This document shows positions 11,914-22,148 of a stretch of 64,000 nucleotides of DNA, in pieces. Each line of letters opens with the position of its first letter. Position 1 is the first letter of the stretch. The DNA is from Mycobacterium kyorinense. GTDB lineage: Bacteria > Actinomycetota > Actinomycetes > Mycobacteriales > Mycobacteriaceae. Below the pieces are notes generated by a model. It did not search any database. It worked only from the letters and a program-made list of their open reading frames with translations, and had not been told where the DNA came from. Location: the NCBI RefSeq assembly GCF_002101735.1, contig NZ_LQPE01000141.1, positions 1 to 64,000 on the forward strand, given 5' to 3'. Made by a program: the position numbers and the translations under genes.

Positions 11914-12204
11914 GTGACCGTCTACGCGATTGCCCAGCTGCGGTTCACCGACCGCGCCGCCTACGACCGGTATCAGGCGAAGTTCATGGACGTCTTCAGC
12001 CGCCACCCGGGAACGCTGCTGGCCGCCGACGAGTCGCCACAGGTGATCGAGGGCCAGTGGGACCGCGAGAAGGTGGTGCTGATGTCCTTTCCCGACGAGG
12101 CGACGTTCCGGGACTGGGCTGAATCGCCTGAATACCAAGAGATTTCGAAGGACCGCCGCGCCGGCGCCGACACCGTCGTGCTGCTGGCGAAGGGGCTGGC
12201 GTGA
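11914..12204 (+). CDS. DUF1330 ferredoxin-like fold protein
   Basis: 96 residues from the GTG at 11914. The pattern [35 protein letters not shown], and [19 protein letters not shown] is typical of the DUF1330 dimeric alpha/beta-barrel family. No function is established. Its stop overlaps the ung start (GTGA at 12201-12204), so translation is coupled. To my knowledge H37Rv has no gene between thiL and ung, so this is an extra gene in this lineage. Confidence 0.85.
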   Translation: MTVYAIAQLRFTDRAAYDRYQAKFMDVFSRHPGTLLAADESPQVIEGQWDREKVVLMSFPDEATFRDWAESPEYQEISKDRRAGADTVVLLAKGLA

Positions 12205-12884
12205 CCGCGCGGCCGCTGCGCGAACTGGTCGAGGACGGTTGGGCGCGGGCGCTGGAGCCGGTCGGCGAAAAAGTCGCCGAGATGGGCCAATTCCTACGCA
12301 CCGAAATCGCTGCCGGCCGCGGCTACCTGCCGGCTGGCCAGAATGTGTTGCGCGCCTTTACTTTTCCCTTCGACGAGGTACGGGTACTCATCGTCGGGCA
12401 AGATCCGTATCCGACACCCGGGCATGCCGTGGGGCTGAGCTTCTCGGTGGCCGCGGAGGTGCGGCCGTTGCCGCGCAGCCTGGAGAACATCTTCGCCGAA
12501 TACACCAGCGACCTGGGGTATCCGGCGCCGTCGTGCGGTGACCTGTCGCCGTGGGCGAAGCGCGGGGTGATGCTGCTCAACAGGGTGCTCACCGTGCAGC
12601 CGGGCAACCCGGCGTCGCACCGCGGCAAGGGTTGGGAAGCCGTCACCGAGTGCGCCATTCGCGCGCTCGTGGACCGGCGCAAGCCGCTGGTGGCGATTCT
12701 GTGGGGGCGCGACGCGTCGACGCTCAAGCCGATGCTGGCCGGGCAGGAGTGTGTGGCGATCGAATCGCCGCATCCCTCACCGTTGTCGGCGTCACGGGGT
12801 TTCTTCGGTTCACGACCCTTCAGCCGCGCCAACGAGTTGCTGGAGAAGATGGGCGCCGAACCAGTCGACTGGCGCCTGCCTTGA
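12201..12884 (+). CDS. ung: Uracil-DNA glycosylase
   Basis: 227 residues, family 1 UDG; removes uracil from DNA in base excision repair. The catalytic water-activating loop is [20 protein letters not shown] (D68). The uracil-binding beta-strand is [10 protein letters not shown], and the leucine intercalation loop is [11 protein letters not shown]. Corresponds to Rv2976c. It is translationally coupled to the DUF1330 gene and convergent with rpmB, with a 10-bp gap and no obvious hairpin. Confidence 0.97.
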   Translation: MTARPLRELVEDGWARALEPVGEKVAEMGQFLRTEIAAGRGYLPAGQNVLRAFTFPFDEVRVLIVGQDPYPTPGHAVGLSFSVAAEVRPLPRSLENIFAEYTSDLGYPAPSCGDLSPWAKRGVMLLNRVLTVQPGNPASHRGKGWEAVTECAIRALVDRRKPLVAILWGRDASTLKPMLAGQECVAIESPHPSPLSASRGFFGSRPFSRANELLEKMGAEPVDWRLP

Positions 12885-12894
12885 CCGCGAGAAA

Positions 12895-13089
12895 CTAGCC
12901 GCGGACGACCTTGCCGGCCTTGATGCACGACGTGCAGACGTTGAGCCGCTGCTTGTTACCGCCGGGGCGGGTCACGGCGTGCACCGTCTGGATGTTGGGG
13001 TCCCAGCGGCGGCTGGTCCGGCGATGCGAGTGCGATACCGACTTGCCGAAGCCGGGGCTCTTCCCGCAAATGTCGCACACGGCGGCCAT
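12895..13089 (-). CDS. rpmB: 50S ribosomal protein L28, zinc-binding (C+) form
   Basis: 64 residues. Two CxxC pairs are present, CDIC (C5, C8) and CTSC (C52, C55), marking the zinc-containing C+ form. Mycobacteria often carry both C+ and C- L28 paralogues, with C- forms induced by zinc starvation, so this copy should be the zinc-replete one. The start ATG is at 13089. The probable promoter is at 13153-13182. Confidence 0.95.
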   Translation of the reverse strand: MAAVCDICGKSPGFGKSVSHSHRRTSRRWDPNIQTVHAVTRPGGNKQRLNVCTSCIKAGKVVRG

Positions 13090-13152
13090 AGCTGAAACTC
13101 CTCAAATCTCTGGGGCCAACAACCGGGCTCGGGTGGCCACGACAACCTGGTC

Positions 13153-13182
13153 AGGATAGCCGCAGCCGGGCCGAAGTGCCAA
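13153..13182 (-). promoter_or_regulatory. rpmB promoter
   Basis: On the minus strand TTGGCA (13182-13177) and TATCCT (13158-13153) are separated by 18 bp, a good housekeeping-sigma -35/-10 pair. The resulting leader would be about 60 nt. Confidence 0.5.
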
Positions 13183-13277
13183 AACGGTCAACAACCGCCG
13201 GATACCTTGTGACCAGTCCTGTCGCCGTCACTGGTTAGGCTGGCGCCCACCGTAGGAGGCGCGAGGAGGTGGGCCAG

Positions 13278-14948
13278 GTGTCTGACGTGGACACGCCGGA
13301 ACGCCTGCTGGACGGGGCTGCGCTGCGTGATTGGGCCCACACTGCCGTCAGTGACCTGATCACTCACATCGACGAGATCAACCGCCTCAACGTGTTCCCG
13401 GTCGCCGACTCCGACACCGGCACCAACATGCTGTTCACCATGCGCTCGGCGCTGGCCGAGGCCAACACCCAAGCGCGGTCGGGCGACGTCGCGCGGGTGG
13501 CGGCGGCACTGTCGGCCGGCGCGCTCAACGGTGCCCGCGGAAACTCCGGGGTGATCCTGTCGCAGATCCTGCGGGGCATCGCCGATGTGACCGCCGACGC
13601 CGCCGCCCGAGCCGGCGGTGAGCTGCGTGACATCGACGCCGCCGTTCTCGGGTCGGCATTGCGCCATGGCGTGGATCTGGTGCTCGCTTCGATGGGCGGT
13701 CGAGAGGTTGCCGGGACCATCGTCTCGGTGCTGCAGGCCGCCGCCGCGGCGGCGCAGCAGCATGCCGGCGAAGGGCTGGTGAGGGCGGTCAGCGCCGCCG
13801 GCGACGCAGCGGTCGTCGCGCTGGAGAAAACCCCCGAACAGCTCGACGTGCTGGCCGACGCCGGTGTGGTCGACGCCGGGGGACGCGGTTTGCTGGTGCT
13901 GCTCGACGCGCTGCGCACCACAATCACCGGTCAGGCGCCTGCCCGCACGGTTTACGAGCCGTCGCCGCGTCCGCAGCCGGCCGACGCCGCGCCGGAGCAG
14001 CCCTCTCCCCAGTTCGAGGTGATGTACCTACTCGGTGACTGCGACGCCGACTGCGCCGACGCGCTGCACGACCGCCTCGGCCAGCTCGGCGACTCGGTGG
14101 CCATCGCCGCGTCGGCGTCCGCGACATCCGAGGCCGGCTACTCGGTTCACGTCCACACCGACGACGCGGGCGCCGCAGTCGAGGCCGGTTTGGCGTTCGG
14201 CCGCCCGCACCGGATCCAGATCTCGGTGCTGGGCGGCGGCCCCGCCGGCCTGCCTCCGGGCAGCTGGACTCGTGAGCGGGCCGTGCTGGCCGTGGTCGAC
14301 GGCGACGGCGCCGCGGAGTTGTTCGCCGGCGAAGGCGCCTGCGTGCTGCGGCCCGACCCCGAGGCCGCCGACCCGGCCACCGCGGTCAGCGCCCAGCAGT
14401 TGTTGCGGGCCGTGGTGGACACCGGCGCCGCGCAGGTGATGGTGTTGCCCAACGGCTACGTCGCGGCCGAGGAACTGGTCGCCGGCTGCACCGCCGCCAT
14501 CGGCTGGGGCATCGACGTGGTGCCGCTGCCGACCGGGTCCATGGTGCAGGGTTTGGCCGCGCTGGCCGTGCACGAACCGGACCGGCAGGCCGTCGACGAC
14601 GGGTACACGATGGCCCGCGCCGTCGGCGCCGCGCGGCACGGCTCGGTGCGCGTCGCCACCGAGAGGGCGCTGACCTGGGCCGGCACCTGCGAGCCCGGCG
14701 ACGGCCTGGGCATCGCCGGCGACGAGGTGCTGATCGTGGCCAGGGACGTCACGTCCGCGGCGATCGGACTGATCGACCTATTGCTGGCGTCCGGCGGCGA
14801 GCTGGTGACGGTGCTGGTGGGCGCCGGCGTTGATCCGGGTCTCGGCGGCGCACTGCAGCAGCATGTGCACGACCAGCATCCCGGCACCGAGTTGGTGACC
14901 TATCAGACCGGGCACCGCGGCGACGCGTTGTTGATCGGGGTCGAGTAG
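13278..14948 (+). CDS. DhaL/FakA-like kinase (DAK2 domain) protein, intact
   Basis: 556 residues. The N-terminal DhaL domain has the Mg/ATP motif NVFPVADSDTGTNM, followed by GARGNSGVILSQILRG and DAGGRGLLVLLDAL. A FakA-type central domain (about residues 240-340) and a C-terminal domain follow. In Firmicutes this architecture is the ATP-binding subunit of fatty acid kinase; the actinobacterial substrate is unknown. I chose the GTG at 13278 because AGGAGG (13264-13269) is ideally spaced; the upstream GTG at 13269 overlaps that site. In H37Rv the gene is split into Rv2975c and Rv2974c, but here it is one frame. recG follows after 2 bp. Confidence 0.88.
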   Translation: MSDVDTPERLLDGAALRDWAHTAVSDLITHIDEINRLNVFPVADSDTGTNMLFTMRSALAEANTQARSGDVARVAAALSAGALNGARGNSGVILSQILRGIADVTADAAARAGGELRDIDAAVLGSALRHGVDLVLASMGGREVAGTIVSVLQAAAAAAQQHAGEGLVRAVSAAGDAAVVALEKTPEQLDVLADAGVVDAGGRGLLVLLDALRTTITGQAPARTVYEPSPRPQPADAAPEQPSPQFEVMYLLGDCDADCADALHDRLGQLGDSVAIAASASATSEAGYSVHVHTDDAGAAVEAGLAFGRPHRIQISVLGGGPAGLPPGSWTRERAVLAVVDGDGAAELFAGEGACVLRPDPEAADPATAVSAQQLLRAVVDTGAAQVMVLPNGYVAAEELVAGCTAAIGWGIDVVPLPTGSMVQGLAALAVHEPDRQAVDDGYTMARAVGAARHGSVRVATERALTWAGTCEPGDGLGIAGDEVLIVARDVTSAAIGLIDLLLASGGELVTVLVGAGVDPGLGGALQQHVHDQHPGTELVTYQTGHRGDALLIGVE

Positions 14949-14950
14949 CG

Positions 14951-17173
14951 ATGGCGACGCTATCGGACCGGCTGGACTACGTCGTCGGCGCGAAATCCGC
15001 GAAATCGCTCGACGAGGTGTTCGGTATCCGCACCGTCGCCGACCTGCTGCGCCACTACCCGCGCAGCTATGTCGAGGGCGCGGCGGTGCGCGGTGCCGGC
15101 GACGAGCGGCCGCCGGTCGGCGAGCACGTCACGCTCGTCGACACCATCTCCGGGGCGGAGCTGAAGCGAATGAAGAAGCGCCCCAATGAGAAGTATTTGG
15201 TCGTCACCATCGGCTCGGGGCGAAGCAGGGTGACCGCCACGTTCTTTCATCCCAAGGAGTGGTTCCGAAAGCAGCTGGCCAAAGGAAGCCGGATCATGCT
15301 GTCCGGAGAGGTGGGCTACTACGGGGGCGTCATGCAGCTGACCCACCCCGATTTCTTGATCCTGAACTCGCCGGACGGCAAGGACCACGGCAGCACGTCA
15401 CTGCGCGAGATCGCCGGCGCGTCGCGGGCGGTCAGCGGCGAAGTGCTGCAGTCGGCCTTCGAACGAGCCTTCTTCCCGATCTACCCGGCCAGCGCGAAAG
15501 TCCAAAGCTGGAACATCTACTCGTGCGTGCGTCAGGTGCTTGCGGTGCTCGACCCGGTGGACGACCCGCTGCCCGACGAGGTTGTCGCCGAGCACCGCCT
15601 GATCTCCGAGGACCGCGCGCTGCGGGCGATTCACCTCTCCGAAGACGACGCCGAGCGGCGACGTGCCCGCGAGCGGCTGACTTTCGACGAAGCCGTCGGT
15701 TTGCAGTGGGCGCTGGTGTCCCGCCGGCACGGCGAACTATCGCAATCCGGCCCGGCGGCGCCGTCGCGGTCCGACGGGCTGAAGCAAGAACTGTTGTCTC
15801 GCTTGCCGTTTGAGCTGACCTCCGGTCAGCGCGAGGTGCTCGACGTGTTGTCGGCCGAACTGGGTGCCAGCCGTCCGATGAACCGGCTGTTGCAAGGTGA
15901 GGTCGGGTCGGGCAAGACGATCCTCGCGGTGTTGGCGATGCTGCAAATGGTCGACGCCGGCTACCAGTGCGCGCTGTTGGCACCCACCGAAGTGCTTGCC
16001 GCACAACATGCCCGGTCGATCCGTGACGTGCTGGGGCCGCTGGCGCTGGGCGGCCAGCTCGGCGGCGCCGACAACGCCACCAGGGTGGCGTTGCTCACCG
16101 GCTCGATGTCAGCGGCGCAGAAGAAGCAGGTCCGCGACGAGATCGGCGGCGGCCAGGCCGGCATCGTCGTCGGAACCCACGCACTGCTGCAGGACGCCGT
16201 CGAGTTCGACCGACTGGGCATGGTGGTCGTAGACGAGCAGCACCGCTTCGGTGTCGAGCAGCGAGACCAGTTGCGGGCCAAGGCTCCTGCCGGCATCACC
16301 CCGCACCTTTTGGTGATGACGGCGACACCGATACCACGGACGGTGGCGCTGACCGTCTACGGCGACTTGGAAACCTCGACGCTGCGCGAGCTTCCGCGCG
16401 GCCGCCAGCCGATCACCACCAACACGATCTTCGTCAAGGACAAGCCCAAGTGGCTGGACCGCGCATGGCGGCGCATCATCGAAGAAGTCTCCGCGGGTCG
16501 CCAAGCGTATGTGGTGGCACCCCGGATCGACGAGAACGACGACAGCGGGCAAAGCGATGAGGACACAAGGCCGTCGGCCACGGCGGTCGAGTTGTTCGCC
16601 TCACTGCGCAGCCGCGAGCTAGCCGGGCTGCGGCTGGGCCTCATGCACGGACGCCTGAGCACCGACGAAAAAGACGCCGTGATGGCGGCTTTTCGCGCCG
16701 GCGAGATCGACGTGCTGGTGTGCACCACCGTCATCGAGGTCGGTGTCGACGTCCCGAACGCGACCGTGATGCTGGTGATGGACGCCGACCGGTTCGGTAT
16801 CAGCCAGCTGCATCAGCTACGCGGCCGCATCGGTCGCGGCTCGCACGCCAGCCTGTGTCTGTTGGCGAGTTGGGTGTCGCCGAATTCCCGTTCCGGCCAG
16901 AGACTGCAGGCCGTCGCGGACACCCTCGACGGTTTCGCGCTGGCGGACCTGGACCTCGAGGAACGGCGCGAGGGAGATGTGTTGGGCCGCAACCAAAGTG
17001 GCCGCGCGATAACACTGAAGCTGCTGTCACTGGCCAAGCACCGGCAGGTTCTCGAGTCGGCCCGCGATCTCTGCGAGCAGGTGTACGACCAGAATCCGGC
17101 ACACCCGGGAATGGCGCTGCTGGCCGCGCCCTTCACCGGCAGCGATCGCATCGAGTACCTGGACAAGTCGTGA
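14951..17173 (+). CDS. recG: ATP-dependent DNA helicase RecG
   Basis: 740 residues. RecG remodels stalled forks and branch-migrates Holliday junctions. The N-terminal wedge/OB region (about 60-170) precedes the helicase core. Walker A is GEVGSGKT, the Walker B/DEXH box is VVVDEQHRFG, motif III is MTATPIPRT, and motif VI is QLRGRIGRG. Corresponds to Rv2973c. It starts 2 bp after the FakA-like gene stop, and its stop overlaps the next GTG (17170), so this is a tight operon. Confidence 0.97.
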   Translation: MATLSDRLDYVVGAKSAKSLDEVFGIRTVADLLRHYPRSYVEGAAVRGAGDERPPVGEHVTLVDTISGAELKRMKKRPNEKYLVVTIGSGRSRVTATFFHPKEWFRKQLAKGSRIMLSGEVGYYGGVMQLTHPDFLILNSPDGKDHGSTSLREIAGASRAVSGEVLQSAFERAFFPIYPASAKVQSWNIYSCVRQVLAVLDPVDDPLPDEVVAEHRLISEDRALRAIHLSEDDAERRRARERLTFDEAVGLQWALVSRRHGELSQSGPAAPSRSDGLKQELLSRLPFELTSGQREVLDVLSAELGASRPMNRLLQGEVGSGKTILAVLAMLQMVDAGYQCALLAPTEVLAAQHARSIRDVLGPLALGGQLGGADNATRVALLTGSMSAAQKKQVRDEIGGGQAGIVVGTHALLQDAVEFDRLGMVVVDEQHRFGVEQRDQLRAKAPAGITPHLLVMTATPIPRTVALTVYGDLETSTLRELPRGRQPITTNTIFVKDKPKWLDRAWRRIIEEVSAGRQAYVVAPRIDENDDSGQSDEDTRPSATAVELFASLRSRELAGLRLGLMHGRLSTDEKDAVMAAFRAGEIDVLVCTTVIEVGVDVPNATVMLVMDADRFGISQLHQLRGRIGRGSHASLCLLASWVSPNSRSGQRLQAVADTLDGFALADLDLEERREGDVLGRNQSGRAITLKLLSLAKHRQVLESARDLCEQVYDQNPAHPGMALLAAPFTGSDRIEYLDKS

Positions 17174-17883
17174 GCCGCAAGACGTTGCTGTGGTTGTCGG
17201 CGATCGCGGTGCTTGCGGTGGTGGTCGCCTATCAGGTGGTGGCCGCGTCGGCGAATGACCGCGCGGAAGGGTTCGCGGCGCGCGCCGATGTGCCCACCGT
17301 TGCGCCCGGCGTCGACGTACTGGCCGGAATCGCGGTGGTGCCGGCCAGGATTCACCGCTATGACTATCGCCGCGCCGCATACGGCGATGCCTGGACCGAC
17401 GACAACGACGCGCCGGGCGGGCACAACGGCTGCGACACCCGAAACGACATCCTCAACCGCGATCTGGTCGACAAGACTTACGTGTCGCTCAAACGCTGTC
17501 CCGACGCTGTGGCCACCGGCACGCTGCACGACCCGTACACCAATGCCACCGTGGTGTTTCAGCGCGGCGCCCGGGTGGGGCAGGCGGTGCAGATCGATCA
17601 CATCGTCCCGCTGGCGCTGGCCTGGGATATGGGCGCCTACAACTGGCCGTTTGCCGAGCGGGTGCGCTTCGCCAACGATCCCGCCAACCTGCTGGCGGTC
17701 GCCGGAAAAGCCAACGAGGACAAGGGCGATTCGCAGCCGGCGCTGTGGATGCCGCCCAACACCGCGTTCTGGTGCCAGTACAGCATGCAGTTCATCGCGG
17801 TGCTGCGCGGCTACGCGCTACCGGTCGATCAGGCATCGGCCGACGTGCTGCGCCAGGCGGCGGCCACGTGCCCGGCCGGGTAG
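17170..17883 (+). CDS. Secreted or membrane-anchored HNH (DUF1524-like) nuclease-family protein
   Basis: 237 residues from a GTG overlapping the recG stop. An N-terminal hydrophobic segment (residues 5-27) acts as signal or anchor, so the body is extracytoplasmic. The domain contains IDHIVPLALAWDMGA, then RFANDPANLLAV and NEDKGD. This D-H ... N ... N-K pattern is the betabetaalpha-metal HNH fold seen in DUF1524/GmrSD C-terminal and secreted nucleases. Cysteine pairs suggest disulfides, consistent with export. Corresponds to Rv2972c. Activity is unproven. Confidence 0.85.
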   Translation: MSRKTLLWLSAIAVLAVVVAYQVVAASANDRAEGFAARADVPTVAPGVDVLAGIAVVPARIHRYDYRRAAYGDAWTDDNDAPGGHNGCDTRNDILNRDLVDKTYVSLKRCPDAVATGTLHDPYTNATVVFQRGARVGQAVQIDHIVPLALAWDMGAYNWPFAERVRFANDPANLLAVAGKANEDKGDSQPALWMPPNTAFWCQYSMQFIAVLRGYALPVDQASADVLRQAAATCPAG

Positions 17884-17884
17884 G

Positions 17885-17944
17885 GCGAGCAGACGCAGAA
17901 TCGCACAAATCGCTTGGCGATTGTGCGATTCTGCGTCTGCTCGC
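17885..17944. repeat. Palindromic repeat, family A, copy 1 (terminator-like)
   Basis: Arms beginning GCGAGCAGACGCAGAATCGC (17885) and ending at 17944 are complementary over about 28 bp with one bulged A and a 3-nt loop. It sits exactly between convergent genes and has a second copy at 57571-57634. It probably acts as a bidirectional terminator and also belongs to a dispersed repeat family. Confidence 0.85.
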
Positions 17945-17950
17945 GCGGGC

Positions 17951-18802
17951 TCAGATCCCCGTGTAGGTGAGCGGATCCTCGCGCACCCGGGTGCCGTCGT
18001 TCAGGCCGTCGAGCGCATCCATGTGCTCGGCGGCCAGTTCGAAATCGAAGACGTCGAAGTTGCTGGCGATGCGCTCGGGCTTACCCGACCGGAACACCAC
18101 CGCGTTGCCCAGTTGCAGGTTCCAGCGCAGCAACACCTGCGCGGGTGTGCGGCTGTATTCCGCGGCAATGGATGTCACCGTCGGGTTGTCCAGCAGCCGG
18201 CCGACGGCCAGCGGGCTGTAGGCCTGGGTGACGACGTTGTGGCTGGCGTTGGCGCCGCGCAGCTCGGCCTGGTTGAGCAGCGGGTGCAGCTCGACCTGGT
18301 TGACGGCGGGCGTGACGAAGGTCAGGTCGATGACCGTCGACAGGTGCTCCTCGGTGAAGTTCGCGACGCCGATCGAACGGGCATAGCCGTTTCCGCGCAC
18401 CTGGATCAAGCCGCCGAAGCTGTTCACGTACTCGCCCAATTGCGGCGCGGGCCAGTGAATCAAATACAGGTCGACGTAGTCCAGGCCGAGCCGCTCCAGG
18501 CTTTCCTGGCAGGCCTCCTGCGAGCGGGCGAATCCCTGGTCGGCGTTGGCGAGCTTGGTGGTGACGAACAACTCGGCCCGTGGGATCCCCGACGCGGCGA
18601 TCGCGCGGCCGACGGCGGCTTCGTTGCCGTAGACCGCGGCGGTGTCGATCAGCCGGCAGCCGGCCTCCAGCGCCGCCGATACCGCGCGTTCGGTCTCGTC
18701 GTCGGACAGCTCCGCGACACCGAGGCCGAGCACCGGCATCGTATTCTCGTCATTGAGCGCAATAGCGGGGACGGTGGCGCCCGACTCGCCAGTCAACGTC
18801 AT
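17951..18802 (-). CDS. Aldo/keto reductase
   Basis: 283 residues, AKR5-like. The tetrad is visible: D and Y in [19 protein letters not shown] in [10 protein letters not shown], and H in YLIHWPAP. The NADPH-binding block is [20 protein letters not shown]. Corresponds to Rv2971, an enzyme linked to detoxification of dicarbonyls and to isoniazid tolerance in related species. It lies directly downstream of a second, disrupted AKR copy; both stop/start junctions are contiguous (18802/18803), so they are tandem duplicates. Confidence 0.93.
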   Translation of the reverse strand: MTLTGESGATVPAIALNDENTMPVLGLGVAELSDDETERAVSAALEAGCRLIDTAAVYGNEAAVGRAIAASGIPRAELFVTTKLANADQGFARSQEACQESLERLGLDYVDLYLIHWPAPQLGEYVNSFGGLIQVRGNGYARSIGVANFTEEHLSTVIDLTFVTPAVNQVELHPLLNQAELRGANASHNVVTQAYSPLAVGRLLDNPTVTSIAAEYSRTPAQVLLRWNLQLGNAVVFRSGKPERIASNFDVFDFELAAEHMDALDGLNDGTRVREDPLTYTGI

Positions 18803-20720
<1,918 letters not shown>

Positions 20721-20760
20721 GCACATTACGCTAGAAGCGCCATCGACAACCGGAGGACCA

Positions 20761-21513
20761 GTGGCCAACAAATCGAAACGCCCCGGCTACGACCCGAAGC
20801 TGGCGGGCCGTCGACGCGATCGCGCATTCCAGATCGGAATCACCCTGATCGTGGTGGTCTTCGCCGTCGTCGTGATCGGCTACATCCTGATCTCGCACGA
20901 CAAGAAGAGCGAACACGCCGGACGGGCGGTGCGGGTGACGTCGAGCAAGCTGGTCACCAAGGAGGGCACCAAAGATCCCAAGGCGGTCGTGTCGTTCTAC
21001 GAAGACTTCCTGTGCCCGGCGTGCGGGAACTTCGAGCGGACATTCGGCCCGACGGTCTCCAGGCTGATCGATTCGGGCGCGATCGCCGCCGACTATTACA
21101 TGGTCGGCATCCTGAGCAGCCCCCACAACGACGACTATTCAACTCGCGCCGGGGCCGCCGCCTACTGCGTGGCCGACGAAAACCTTGACGCATTCCGCCG
21201 GTTCCACACCGCGTTGTTCACCCAGCAGCTCCAGCCCTCCGAGACCGGTTCGAAGTTTCCGGACAACGCCGAGTTGATCGAACGTGCCCGCGAGGCCGGC
21301 GTCGTCGGCAAGGTTCCCGACTGCGTCAAGAGCGGCAAGTACATTCCGCTCGTCGAGGGCATGGCGGCGGCCACCAACATTCACGCCACCCCGACGATCC
21401 GGATCAACGGCCAGGACTACACCCCGTCGACACCCGATGCGCTGGTCGCCAAGATCAAAGAAATCGTCGGGAACGTGCCGGGCCTCGACACGGCGGCGAC
21501 GCCGGCGTCGTGA
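20761..21513 (+). CDS. Membrane-anchored DsbA-like thiol oxidoreductase
   Basis: 250 residues from GTG 20761. One membrane segment (about 23-45) anchors an extracytoplasmic thioredoxin-fold domain with the active site CPAC (C85-C88). The cis-Pro loop is in HATPTIRING, and a second cysteine pair (YCVADE, DCVKSG) may form a structural disulfide. Corresponds to Rv2969c. The next gene encodes its VKOR reoxidation partner, whose start overlaps this stop. Together they form the oxidative folding system for exported proteins. Confidence 0.93.
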   Translation: MANKSKRPGYDPKLAGRRRDRAFQIGITLIVVVFAVVVIGYILISHDKKSEHAGRAVRVTSSKLVTKEGTKDPKAVVSFYEDFLCPACGNFERTFGPTVSRLIDSGAIAADYYMVGILSSPHNDDYSTRAGAAAYCVADENLDAFRRFHTALFTQQLQPSETGSKFPDNAELIERAREAGVVGKVPDCVKSGKYIPLVEGMAAATNIHATPTIRINGQDYTPSTPDALVAKIKEIVGNVPGLDTAATPAS

Positions 21514-22136
21514 CCACCGCGGTGTCCGCGCAACCGGGTGAGCCACTTACGGATTCGCCTCCGGCGCCGGTCGCTGCGCCCAGCGCGTGGTGGGTGCTGA
21601 TCGCCGGCGTGGCCGGGCTGGTGGCCTCCGCGACGCTGACGGTAGAGAAGATCAACATCTTGCTCAACCCGTCGTACGTGCCGTCGTGCAACATCAACCC
21701 GGTGGTGTCGTGCGGCTCGGTGATGACGACCCCGCAGGCCTCGGTGCTGGGTTTTCCGAACTCGCTGATCGGCATTGCCGCATTCACCGTCGTTGTGGTT
21801 ACCGGGGTGCTCGCCGTCGCGAAAGTTGCTCTGCCGCAGTGGTATTGGGTCGGGCTGGCGATCGGAACACTGGCCGGGGCGGGGTTCGTCCACTGGCTGA
21901 TCGTCCAGAGCCTGTATCGCATCGGGGCGCTCTGCCCGTATTGCATGGTGGTGTGGGCGGTGACCATACCGCTGCTGGTGGTGGTCGCCGCGATCGCGCT
22001 GCGCCCCGTCATCGACGGAAATTCCGTGCTGCGCGGGCTCTACCATTGGCGGTGGTCGATCACCGCACTGTGGTTCACCGCAATCATCCTGATGATCCTG
22101 GCGCGGTTCTGGGACTACTGGTCGACACTTCTGTAA
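21510..22136 (+). CDS. Vitamin K epoxide reductase-family protein (VKOR)
   Basis: 208 residues, about five membrane segments. Four diagnostic cysteines are present: the loop pair C60 and C68 (SCNINPVVSCGS) and the quinone-proximal CPYC (C142, C145). It re-oxidises the DsbA-like partner and passes electrons to menaquinone, replacing DsbB in actinobacteria. Corresponds to Rv2968c. Start GTG 21510 overlaps the upstream stop. Confidence 0.95.
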   Translation: MTTAVSAQPGEPLTDSPPAPVAAPSAWWVLIAGVAGLVASATLTVEKINILLNPSYVPSCNINPVVSCGSVMTTPQASVLGFPNSLIGIAAFTVVVVTGVLAVAKVALPQWYWVGLAIGTLAGAGFVHWLIVQSLYRIGALCPYCMVVWAVTIPLLVVVAAIALRPVIDGNSVLRGLYHWRWSITALWFTAIILMILARFWDYWSTLL

Positions 22137-22148
22137 AAGGGGCGCGCG

